The notes beneath the pieces were generated by a model. The model saw only the letters and a list, made by a program, of their open reading frames with translations, searched no databases and had not been told where the DNA came from. From positions 1 through 63,070 of the forward strand of contig JANXXM010000146.1 in the NCBI GenBank assembly GCA_025350645.1: a stretch of DNA of 63,070 nt, in the 5' to 3' direction. Both the position numbers and the translations under genes were made by a program. Origin of the DNA: Ferruginibacter sp. Its GTDB lineage: Bacteria > Bacteroidota > Bacteroidia > Chitinophagales > Chitinophagaceae. Shown piece after piece: positions 8,842 through 20,024 of the stretch (position 1 is the stretch's first letter; every line of letters begins with the position of its first letter).

Positions 8842-9942
8842 TTACGGGGCAAAATAATGAATAGGGTTAGTATTCACCCCCGTTTTAAAGTGTGCAAATG
8901 TAGGGAATTTATCGGTCAAAATATCAAAAAGCAGGTCAATTGTATATTGCTCACTTTCGTAATGCCCTATGTCTGCCAATAAAAGCTGGTCATCAGCATC
9001 AAAAAATTCATGATATTTCACATCTGCGGTTATGTATGCATGCGCCCCGGCGGATTTTGCATGCGATAGTAAAAAACTTCCTGCACCGCCACAAAGGGCT
9101 ACTTTTTGTATGGGCTTGTTTAGCAAATGGGTGTGCCTTACAGTTTTGAGTTTAAAAACAGTAACCAGTTTTTGTAAAAACTCGGTTTCGCCCATTGCTT
9201 GGGGCAGGTAACCAACAATGCCACTGCCTACGGTTTGGTTATAGTTGTTTAATGAATAAATATCATACGCCACTTCTTCGTAAGGGTGGTTTTCTTTCAT
9301 AGCTTTAATGATATTACCTTGCAACCAAGTCGGAAAAATCACTTCAATTTTCACCTCTTGCACAACTGATCTTTTATCAACTTTACCACTATAAGGTTTT
9401 GCTCCTTCCTGAGGTGTAAAACTGCCAGTACCAATTGTGCTAAAAGTACATTCACTGTAATTACCCATATTGCCTGCACCTATAGCAAATAATACATCCT
9501 TCAATTTTTCTGCATTTTCTGCAGGAACAAATACTGCTAGTTTTTGCAAAATATCTTTTTTGGGAAAGAGTATTTGTACATTTTGAAGCCCCAGCATTGC
9601 TGCAATTTTTCCATTTACACCTGCCAGTACATTATCTAAATTGGTATGAATGGCATAAATGGCAATATCATTTTTTATAGCTTTAATGATGATACGCTCT
9701 ACACAATTGTTGCCATTTATTTTTTTTAAACCGCTAAAAATAATGGGGTGGTGGGCAATAATAAGGTTACATTTTTTATCAATAGCTTCCTGCACAATTG
9801 CTTCTGTACAATCCAGACTAATGAGTACGCCCGTGCATATATAACTTGCTTTACCTGTAAGCAAACCTGCATTGTCATAATCTTCTTGCAAAGAAGCCGG
9901 GGCAATGGTTTCGAGAAATTGTATAAGGTCATGTATAATCAT
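8842..9942 (-). CDS. Nif3-like dinuclear metal-centre hexameric protein (YqfO/YbgI family)
   Basis: The NIF3 fold carries metal ligands visible as H64-H65 (AHHPIIFSG), H99-x3-D103 (HTNLD) and H327/E331 (GHYESE). At 366 residues it is the long form, with an inserted central domain (~130-240) as in B. subtilis YqfO, rather than the ~250-residue YbgI form. The family is near universal. Proposed roles include GTP cyclohydrolase-like activity, but the physiological function is not settled. It is the first gene of the pair with the zinc-ribbon protein. Confidence 0.9.
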   Translation of the reverse strand: MIIHDLIQFLETIAPASLQEDYDNAGLLTGKASYICTGVLISLDCTEAIVQEAIDKKCNLIIAHHPIIFSGLKKINGNNCVERIIIKAIKNDIAIYAIHTNLDNVLAGVNGKIAAMLGLQNVQILFPKKDILQKLAVFVPAENAEKLKDVLFAIGAGNMGNYSECTFSTIGTGSFTPQEGAKPYSGKVDKRSVVQEVKIEVIFPTWLQGNIIKAMKENHPYEEVAYDIYSLNNYNQTVGSGIVGYLPQAMGETEFLQKLVTVFKLKTVRHTHLLNKPIQKVALCGGAGSFLLSHAKSAGAHAYITADVKYHEFFDADDQLLLADIGHYESEQYTIDLLFDILTDKFPTFAHFKTGVNTNPIHYFAP

Positions 9943-10253
9943 TTATATATTTTGCGTTAATATGAAAATTAACTGAAATTCATTTGTTACCCAACGTTCG
10001 TATTTGTAAGCCTTATAAAGGCATAACACAAAAGTTTATTTAACCTGATCTTCCTAAATAAAAAACATATTATTTTAACAATTAAAGTAGCGGCTTATTT
10101 ATTTTTGATGCTTATTTTTTTTATAAACTTTAGTTGCAATACACAATAGTAGTTTATTAAGGAGTATAAAAATTGTTTGTTTTTATATAATCCATTCTTT
10201 TATTTTAACTCTCGTTAAGCACATTTCTAATTTCCATTTACACAAAAATAAAA
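9943..10253. other. Divergent intergenic gap
   Basis: No coding frame or clear hairpin is visible. The stretch sits between the leftward Nif3-like gene and the rightward carboxypeptidase remnant, so it should hold a promoter for the former. No TTTG/TANNTTTG pair stood out. Confidence 0.45.
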
Positions 10254-10475
10254 ATGCCTCAATCCTTCGAGAATTATACTCAATACAAAACAACTCTTCA
10301 AAAAATAGCCGACATCAAATATGCATCTGTAGTTTTACAATGGGATCAGGAAACTTATTTGCCCAAAAATGACAACGATGCAAGAGAAGTATGCTACAAA
10401 AAAATTTACTGGAATATATTGTTCGTTTTAGGTATAGGCAAAGTAGTTTTTGTAAGAATTATACTAAGACATTAA
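10254..10475 (+). pseudogene. Decayed 5' fragment of an M32 carboxypeptidase (carboxypeptidase Taq family)
   Basis: The first ~45 residues match the N-terminus of family M32 metallocarboxypeptidases. The LQKIADIKYASVVLQWDQ and ETYLPKNDNDAR segments correspond to the family's LxxIAxLxxxxxVLxWDQETxMPxxGxxxR pattern. After ..DAR the homology stops. The last ~29 residues (IYWNILFVLGIGKVV and so on) are unrelated, and the frame ends at 73 residues instead of ~500. The HExxH catalytic region is absent here and nowhere else in the window. It is therefore a truncated remnant that kept its start codon. The breakpoint lies near 10385, about 215 bases before the giant PKD gene, which suggests a deletion or insertion brought the two together. 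Confidence 0.75.
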
Positions 10476-10601
10476 GTTTATTTTTTTGCATTTTTGTATC
10501 TAAATTTTTAGCCCAAAAACACAATTTTTTTGTATTATTTGAGTTATAGATAAGTGGCCCAGGCCCTGTCTAATTATCCAAATCTTAAAAACAAAAAAGT
10601 T

Positions 10602-13600
10602 ATGAGCTTTAGGCTCACAAAATTTTTTTTAATGAACTGTTGTTTTATCCTGATGGGTTTAACTTCAAAAGCCCAGCTTGCAGTAGCTTTTAACGCTACT
10701 CCAATATCCGGCTGTGCACCATTAGTTGTAAACTTTCATGACCTTTCTACCGGTAATCCTACCCAATGGCAATGGGATCTTGGCAACAATACTATTTCAC
10801 CTTTACAAAACCCCAGCAATACGTATTTTAACCCAGGTTTATATAAGGTAAAACTCGTTATACAAAATGCAGCCGGCACAAAAGACTCTGTAACTAAAAT
10901 AGATTACATTACTGTATATGCTTTGCCAGTAGTAAATTTTACGGCCACACCCACTTCGGGCTGCTTTCCGCTTCCGGTTCAGTTTACAGATAACAGTACA
11001 CCTGGTAGTGGTAGTATTACCAGTTGGTTTTGGGATTTTGGTGATGGTATTACTTCTACCGCACCAGCGCCTGCGCACACATATACTGCAGCAGGTAATT
11101 ATAATGTTACGCTCAAAATAACCAATAGCAACGGCTGCACTAAAACACGTACCAAAATCAGTTATATTTCTTTAAGCAATGGTGTACATGCAGCGTTTAC
11201 AAACAATGCCCCGTCAGGTTGCTCAGCCCCACAAACCATAAACTTTCAAAATCAATCTATCGGTACAGGCTTGCTTACTTACAAATGGACTTTTGGTGAT
11301 GGCGGAACTTCTTCTGTTCAAAATCCATCCTATTCTTACAATTCAGCAGGTAGTTATACTGTTCAACTTATTGTTACCAACAGTAATGGATGCAGAGATA
11401 CCGCCACACACACCGCAGGAGTTATTATAGGATCTGTACTGGCAAATTTCGCAGCACCTGCAATCATTTGTACAGGCAATGCTTTTACATTTACCAATAC
11501 TTCTACCCCGGCACCGGTATCATCTTCTTGGACCTTTGGGGATGCCACATCATCTACTGCATCAAGCCCGGTAAAAATTTATAATACAGCAGGAAATTAT
11601 ACCGTAAAATTAGTAAGCGATTTTGGTGGTTGCATAGACACAAAAATAAAAATGATAACCGTGTTGCCTAAGCCTGCAGCAGCTTTCAGCGGAACTCCAC
11701 TTACAGGTTGTAGCATCCCTAAAACGGTAAATTTTACAAATACAAGTACAGGTGCAATAGCTTATGAATGGGATTTTGGTGATAATACCACATCCACACA
11801 GCAATCTCCTCAGCATACTTATACAACAGAAAATAATTACACAGTCACCCTTATAGTAACCAACGCAAATGGCTGTACAGATACGATAGTAAAAACAGAT
11901 TATGTAAAAATAAAACTGCCTCATGTTGCCATAAATAATTTACCGCAGCAAGGTTGCGCACCACTTTCTTGGACGTTTACTTCTTCAGTTACTACTGCAG
12001 ACCCTGTTGTGAGCTACGAATGGTTTTTTGGAGACGGAACTACATCTTCACAATCTTCGCCAAACCACACATTTTCTGCAGGTATTTATGATATTATGCT
12101 GGTAGTAACTACCGCCAGTGGTTGTACAGATACAGCCCGTGTACCAGCCGGAATAAAGTCTTCTGTAAAACCCCATGCAAACTTTGGTGCAGATCCAAGA
12201 GATGTATGTGCTTTTATACCCATTAATTTTACTGACAGCAGCACAGGTACAATAACTTCATGGCACTGGGATTTTGGCGATGGTTCCACATCCATTATAC
12301 AAAATCCTACTCATGCTTATGAAGATACAGGCCTTTTTAGTATACAACTTATAGTAGGAAACAATGGCTGTTATGATACGCTCAAGTTAACTGACTATGT
12401 TCATATTAAACCGCCCATTGCTGCTTTTGATATTGGTTTTGATTGTGCCCAGCGTTTTGTACGCAATTTTACAGATCATTCCATTGGTGCAGATGAATAT
12501 ACCTGGAGCTATGGCGATGGAGGCACATCCACTATCCCAAGCCCTTCTCATACATACGCAGCAGCAGGCACCTATACAGTTACCCTTACAGTAAAAAATT
12601 TAATTACCGGCTGTGAACATACCAAAACTGCACAGGTAACCGTAGCAGATGAAGATGCAATATTTTCTGCGAATCTCACACAACTTTGCAAAAACAATGC
12701 TACTACTTTTACAGCAGTTACAAACGGTGGTATTGCAAATTTTGACTGGGATTTTGGAGATGGTACAACAGCAACAGGACTCAGCGTACAACATACTTAC
12801 CCACTTGTAGGAAACTATACCGTAAAACTGGTTGTAACAGATGTTGTGGGTTGTGTATATACTAAAATACTGCCTTCTTACATTACTGTAAATGGACCTG
12901 TAGTAAATTTTGCAGCCACCACACCAGGGAGTTGTTTAAATACCGCTATTACTTTTAATGACCAAACGGTAACCGATGGGGTGCATCCCGTAACCCAATG
13001 GATATGGCATTATGGTGATGGTAATGGAGATACACTTACTACATCGCCATTTACTCATTCTTACGCAGGTGCGGGTATATATGATGTGCAGCTTATTGTT
13101 ACAGACAGTTATGGCTGCAGCGATAGTATAACAAAAAATAGCCTGCTGGTTATTTCTACCCCAATGGCAGATTTTGTATCGCCGGATACATTATCCTGCC
13201 CCAATAAACCGATAACTTTTGTAAATAACTCCACCGGCCCGGGGCTTACGTACAACTGGGATTTTGGTGATGGCACCAACAGTACACAAGCCGCACCAAT
13301 ACATAGTTATACATTACCCGGAATATATACAGTGCATCTTTTTATAACAGACCAATATGGCTGTACGGCAGATTCTGTGAAGCCGCAGTATATAAAAATT
13401 CAGTATCCGTATGCATTGTTTTCTATGAGCGATTCCGTAACAACATGCCCGGAACTTACTGTACATTTTACCAATAATTCAATCAATCAAAATACATATA
13501 ACTGGAACTTTGGTGATGGCACTTTTTCCAGTGTACAAAATCCAGATCATGTATACAATACTGTAGGTACATTTTATCCTTCATTATCTGTAACAGGCTA

Positions 13601-15392
13601 TGGTGGCTGCACATCAGTTAAAACAGCTACCATCATTGTGAGAGGTCCTCAGGGAAGTTTTTATTATACCAACTTTATAGGATGCAAAACCCTTGATGTA
13701 CATTTTACCGGCACCAGCCTGGATAATGTAAGTTTTATTTGGGATTTTAATGATGGTACCGTTATAGAAACACCGGATTCAATTATCAGCCACCCTTATA
13801 ACCTTATTGGTAATTATTTGCCAAAGATGTTGCTAAAAGATGCAGGCGGTTGCATAGTGCCTATACTCGGTTTAGATACAGTGAGGGTAAATGGTGTAGA
13901 TGCAGGGTTTATTACAGATACGCTGCTAAGATGTACAAATGGCAACGTGGTTTTTACCAATACTTCTCAAAGCAATGAGATAATAACAGGTTACAATTGG
14001 GATTTTGACGATGGTACATCATCCAATGCTGTATCGCCAATACATTTTTATGCAAGTGAAGGTATTTACCATCCAAAACTAAAAGCTTTTTCGCAAACAG
14101 GATGTATAGATTCTGTAAAGCTTGTGCTGCCTGTAAAGGTTGTAAAAACTCCGGATATTAGTATCACACAATCTCCCAATGGCTGTATACCTTTAAATAT
14201 AAATTTTGCGGGCAACTTGCTTAATGCAGACACTTCCTCAATAACATGGCACTGGGGTTTTAGTGATGGAAGAACAGCAAATGGCCAAACTTTAAATACC
14301 TTACAGTTTACTACAGCAAATACTTTTACCGGCACTTTGTATGCCGCAAACAGCAGTGGTTGCAAAGATACTGCCACTACTAATTTTGATGTATATCCGC
14401 TTCCTGTAATTGATGCAGGACCCGATAAACTAATATGCCAGGGTACAGGACAAATTATTACCGCAACTGGGGCAGCATCCTACACATGGTCGCCTACGGC
14501 AGGCCTTAGTTGTACAAATTGTGCAGCACCTGTTGCAATGCCAGATTCTGTAAAAACGTATACCGTAAGAGGTGTTTCTTCTTTTGGGTGTGCAAATACG
14601 GATACTGTAAAAGTAAATGTGAAATATCCTTTCCAAATGTTGCATAGTCCAGGCGACACATTATGTATAGGGGAGTCAGCATTACTATCTGCATCTGGCG
14701 CCTTAACGTACCAGTGGTCGCCTTCTGCAGGGCTTAACAATACAACTGCTGCATCTGTAACTGCAAGGCCGGATACTACTACAAAATACATGGTTATAGG
14801 TACAGATAATGCAGGTTGTTTTAAAGATACTGCTTATTTTCCTGTAAAAGTTTATCCAATACCAACCGTAAATGCGGGGCAGGATAAAACAATAAATGTA
14901 GGGCAGTCTGCTACGTTTACCCCTGCATTATCAACAGATGTCACTAATACCATTTGGTCTCCTGCCACAGGTATTATTACAGGAAATGCAAATTCCATTA
15001 CCGTAAAACCTACGCAGACTACAGATTATAAAATAACCGTAAAAAATGCAGGTGGTTGCACATCCAGCGATTTGGTAACAGTTTTTGTTTTGTGCAATGG
15101 TGCCAATGTTTTTATACCCAATACTTTTTCACCAAATGGCGATGGTGCCAATGAAGTTTTTTACCCACGTGGCACTGGATTATTTACCATTAAACTGGCA
15201 AAAGTCTTTAACCGCTGGGGAGAAGTGATGTATGAAAAAAATGATTTTAAAGCCAATGTAGAAAGCGCAGGCTGGGATGGCACTTTTAAAGGGCAGAAGT
15301 TGACGCCTGATGTATTTGTATATATTTTTGAAATAGTATGCGACAATAATACCACATTAGTATACAAAGGAAATATAGCGCTCATAAAATAA
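10602..15392 (+). CDS. Giant PKD-repeat surface protein with type B T9SS sorting domain
   Basis: This is secreted or surface-attached cargo of the type IX secretion system, of SprB/adhesin type. The ATG at 10602 is preferred over the longer GTG frame at 10554 because it gives a clean signal peptide (ending LTSKAQ) in a 1596-residue product. About fifteen PKD-like repeats of 80-100 residues follow, marked by W-x-F-G-D-G variants such as WDFGDG, WTFGDG and WSYGDG. Three Ig-like segments with AGPDK/WSP motifs come next. The C-terminus is the gliding-motility-associated (CHU_C) domain: FSPNGDG, FNRWGEVMYE, YIFE. Type B cargo is commonly paired with a PorP/SprF protein, and one follows 82 bases later. 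PKD repeats suggest adhesion or polysaccharide binding. No catalytic domain was seen. Confidence 0.9.
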   Translation: MSFRLTKFFLMNCCFILMGLTSKAQLAVAFNATPISGCAPLVVNFHDLSTGNPTQWQWDLGNNTISPLQNPSNTYFNPGLYKVKLVIQNAAGTKDSVTKIDYITVYALPVVNFTATPTSGCFPLPVQFTDNSTPGSGSITSWFWDFGDGITSTAPAPAHTYTAAGNYNVTLKITNSNGCTKTRTKISYISLSNGVHAAFTNNAPSGCSAPQTINFQNQSIGTGLLTYKWTFGDGGTSSVQNPSYSYNSAGSYTVQLIVTNSNGCRDTATHTAGVIIGSVLANFAAPAIICTGNAFTFTNTSTPAPVSSSWTFGDATSSTASSPVKIYNTAGNYTVKLVSDFGGCIDTKIKMITVLPKPAAAFSGTPLTGCSIPKTVNFTNTSTGAIAYEWDFGDNTTSTQQSPQHTYTTENNYTVTLIVTNANGCTDTIVKTDYVKIKLPHVAINNLPQQGCAPLSWTFTSSVTTADPVVSYEWFFGDGTTSSQSSPNHTFSAGIYDIMLVVTTASGCTDTARVPAGIKSSVKPHANFGADPRDVCAFIPINFTDSSTGTITSWHWDFGDGSTSIIQNPTHAYEDTGLFSIQLIVGNNGCYDTLKLTDYVHIKPPIAAFDIGFDCAQRFVRNFTDHSIGADEYTWSYGDGGTSTIPSPSHTYAAAGTYTVTLTVKNLITGCEHTKTAQVTVADEDAIFSANLTQLCKNNATTFTAVTNGGIANFDWDFGDGTTATGLSVQHTYPLVGNYTVKLVVTDVVGCVYTKILPSYITVNGPVVNFAATTPGSCLNTAITFNDQTVTDGVHPVTQWIWHYGDGNGDTLTTSPFTHSYAGAGIYDVQLIVTDSYGCSDSITKNSLLVISTPMADFVSPDTLSCPNKPITFVNNSTGPGLTYNWDFGDGTNSTQAAPIHSYTLPGIYTVHLFITDQYGCTADSVKPQYIKIQYPYALFSMSDSVTTCPELTVHFTNNSINQNTYNWNFGDGTFSSVQNPDHVYNTVGTFYPSLSVTGYGGCTSVKTATIIVRGPQGSFYYTNFIGCKTLDVHFTGTSLDNVSFIWDFNDGTVIETPDSIISHPYNLIGNYLPKMLLKDAGGCIVPILGLDTVRVNGVDAGFITDTLLRCTNGNVVFTNTSQSNEIITGYNWDFDDGTSSNAVSPIHFYASEGIYHPKLKAFSQTGCIDSVKLVLPVKVVKTPDISITQSPNGCIPLNINFAGNLLNADTSSITWHWGFSDGRTANGQTLNTLQFTTANTFTGTLYAANSSGCKDTATTNFDVYPLPVIDAGPDKLICQGTGQIITATGAASYTWSPTAGLSCTNCAAPVAMPDSVKTYTVRGVSSFGCANTDTVKVNVKYPFQMLHSPGDTLCIGESALLSASGALTYQWSPSAGLNNTTAASVTARPDTTTKYMVIGTDNAGCFKDTAYFPVKVYPIPTVNAGQDKTINVGQSATFTPALSTDVTNTIWSPATGIITGNANSITVKPTQTTDYKITVKNAGGCTSSDLVTVFVLCNGANVFIPNTFSPNGDGANEVFYPRGTGLFTIKLAKVFNRWGEVMYEKNDFKANVESAGWDGTFKGQKLTPDVFVYIFEIVCDNNTTLVYKGNIALIK

Positions 15393-15474
15393 AGGAAATG
15401 TTATTAACACAGTAAAATATTAGTATAAAAAAATCGTTTAAAAATAATACCTGTTGTTGGTACAAATATCCCTT

Positions 15475-16506
15475 ATGAAAAATTTTTTATGTTATTGTTT
15501 CTTAACTTTCTGCACATTTGCTGCAGCTAGCGTACAGGGGCAGGACATACATTTTTCGCAGATGTTTGAAACACCTTTACTTAGAAATCCGGCATTATCA
15601 GGAATATTTTCAGGGGATATTAGAGTACAATCTGTTTACCGTTCTCAATGGAATAGTCTTACAGATGCCTACCGCACTGCCGCTGCAAATGTGGAGTATA
15701 AAATACCTGTAGGGCAAACCAATGACTATATTACACTGGGCGGCCAGGTATTATACGATAAAGCAGGAACAGTCGCCCTTACATCTACTCATATTTTACC
15801 AGCTTTTAATTTCCACAAATCTTTAAGTGCAAAAAGAAATATGTATGTATCTATGGCATTGATGGGAGGATGGGTACAACGCTCTGTTGACAGATCAAAA
15901 ATTACAACAAACAGCCAGTTCAATGGTTCATCTTATGATGCGGCGGCTGCCACCGGAGAAACTTTTCCAAAAGCAAATTACAGCTATTTTGACGGAAGTG
16001 CAGGGCTAAGTTTTAATTCTCAATTGGGAGAAAACGAAGACAATAACCTTATTTTGGGTATAGCTTATCACCACTTTAACAAGGCAAAAAATATTGTTTT
16101 TTACACCAGCAGCAACATAGAAAATACACCAAAATGGGTAGGTTCTGCAGCTGTGCGAATGAACATGACTGAGTATGCCTATTTTACTATAGAAGCAGAT
16201 TATACAAAGCAGGGGGCGTATAATGAGATACTAGGCGGAGTGCTGTATTCTATGAAACTGGATGGTCCGGAAAATCCTAAATATCTTATTCACGCAGGAT
16301 CATACATTCGCCTGAAAGATGCATTGATACCAGTGGTGAAAGTAGAATCAAAACCACTAGCTATTGCAGTAAGTTATGATGTAAATATATCAACATTAAA
16401 AAGGGCAAGTGCAGGGCGGGGAGGTTTTGAATTATCGCTTACTTATCAGGGCTTTTTAGATAAATACAATAGCAGCAAAAATGCAACCCGCTGCCCCAAA
16501 TTTTAA
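15475..16506 (+). CDS. PorP/SprF-family T9SS outer-membrane protein
   Basis: This 343-residue outer-membrane beta-barrel protein starts with a signal peptide (MKNFLCYCFL to VQGQ). The diagnostic DIHFSQMFETPLLRNPALSG follows at once, the hallmark of the PorP/SprF family. The ATG at 15475 is chosen over an upstream TTG (15454) because it begins the signal peptide. Family members work with T9SS and type B cargo such as SprB, helping to deliver or anchor it. The position directly after the giant PKD gene makes a cargo-partner pair very likely. A terminator follows. Confidence 0.9.
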   Translation: MKNFLCYCFLTFCTFAAASVQGQDIHFSQMFETPLLRNPALSGIFSGDIRVQSVYRSQWNSLTDAYRTAAANVEYKIPVGQTNDYITLGGQVLYDKAGTVALTSTHILPAFNFHKSLSAKRNMYVSMALMGGWVQRSVDRSKITTNSQFNGSSYDAAAATGETFPKANYSYFDGSAGLSFNSQLGENEDNNLILGIAYHHFNKAKNIVFYTSSNIENTPKWVGSAAVRMNMTEYAYFTIEADYTKQGAYNEILGGVLYSMKLDGPENPKYLIHAGSYIRLKDALIPVVKVESKPLAIAVSYDVNISTLKRASAGRGGFELSLTYQGFLDKYNSSKNATRCPKF

Positions 16507-16544
16507 TAACCTCTTTTTGTTTTATGGATTGTTTGGATAACAAT

Positions 16545-16571
16545 AAGGCCCTGCTTATATGCGGGGTCTTT
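16545..16571 (+). terminator. Terminator after the PorP/SprF gene
   Basis: A 10-bp GC-rich stem including G-T pairs (16545-16554 with 16561-16570) closes a 6-base loop, followed by TTCTTTT. Confidence 0.75.
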
Positions 16572-16696
16572 CTTTTGGGTAATGTAACTGTTATATGAAT
16601 GGTAGTATATCCAAATAGTAAATAATATTTTTTGCTAGCACCGCTGCTTTTAAAATTACACTTTATCGGCGGCACGATTAATGATTTAAGCTTAGT

Positions 16697-17230
16697 ATGA
16701 AATATTGCAGTATCATTTTCCTTCCACTTTTTTTATTTTTAACAGGTTGCTCAACCTTAAAGCCCGAAAGTTTTGCTGGCGATACTACTGTGCTGGATCC
16801 GGTTAAATTTTTCGGCGGACATACCCATTCATCAGGTGTGCTGGAAGCGCATAGAGGAAAGCCTTCTGTGCGCATAACTACAAAAACAGCAGGTACTTTC
16901 GCCAATGGTATTTTACACATAGAACAAGATCTTTATCCCGAAAGAGGAAAACAAAACCACCGCAATTTTAATTTAAAACTTATAGATGCAAACCATGTGG
17001 AAGGCACTGGCAGCGATATATCCGGCACTGCTCACGGAAAATTATACGGCAATTATTTTACATGGAACTTTCGGTTAAAAATAGCCGAAAAAGGATTGGT
17101 TCAGTATGTAAATATGACACAATACATGTACCTTATGCCTGGTGGAAAAACACTCATTATACGCAGCATTATCCGTAAGTTTGGGATAATTGTAAAGCAA
17201 ATAACAGAGCAGTTTTATAAAGAAAATTAA
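16697..17230 (+). CDS. DUF3833-family lipoprotein
   Basis: A lipoprotein signal ends in the lipobox LTGC, with the lipidated cysteine at C18. The body matches DUF3833: a FFGG..SSGVLEAHRGK segment, central NLKLIDANHVEGTGSDISGTAHG, and the family-typical YLMPGGKTLIIRSIIRKFG near the end. DUF3833 proteins are known mainly from Proteobacteria, have no assigned function and are predicted beta-rich. At 177 residues the length is normal. It stands alone between a terminator and the katG leader. A Bacteroidota copy may reflect transfer, though base composition does not stand out. Confidence 0.8.
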   Translation: MKYCSIIFLPLFLFLTGCSTLKPESFAGDTTVLDPVKFFGGHTHSSGVLEAHRGKPSVRITTKTAGTFANGILHIEQDLYPERGKQNHRNFNLKLIDANHVEGTGSDISGTAHGKLYGNYFTWNFRLKIAEKGLVQYVNMTQYMYLMPGGKTLIIRSIIRKFGIIVKQITEQFYKEN

Positions 17231-19828
<2,598 letters not shown>

Positions 19829-19846
19829 AAACATTAAATTTTTGAA

Positions 19847-19878
19847 AAAGTCGGCTATAAAGAAAGCCGGCTTTTTTT
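19847..19878 (+). terminator. Terminator after katG
   Basis: A 10-bp stem with one G-T pair (19847-19856 with 19865-19874) is followed by a run of seven T. Confidence 0.85.
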
Positions 19879-19971
19879 GTTTATACCTCATAGCACTATT
19901 TATGCCTTATCTAAGCCTTCCATGGTTTAGGTTAATAAAAATTATTACCATTAAGGATTTGTTTGTACAAA

Positions 19972-20000
19972 AAATCACCGTCTTATAAAGGCGGTGATTT
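19972..20000 (-). terminator. Terminator after the PHP-domain T9SS protein
   Basis: On the minus strand an ~11-bp stem (AAATCACCGCC paired with GACGGTGATTT, one mismatch) around a 7-base loop is followed by a T run. It lies 24 bases past the stop codon. Confidence 0.8.
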
Positions 20001-20024
20001 AATAAAATAATTTTCATAACAGGT

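Noticed and set aside
10554..10601. GTG at 10554 as start of the PKD protein
   Set aside because: It would place 16 polar residues before an otherwise typical signal peptide that begins at ATG 10602.
10602..15392. Repeated motifs in the PKD gene as a possible CRISPR or tandem DNA repeat
   Set aside because: The repeats are 240-300 bases, diverged at DNA level and in frame, so they are protein domain repeats, not a CRISPR array.
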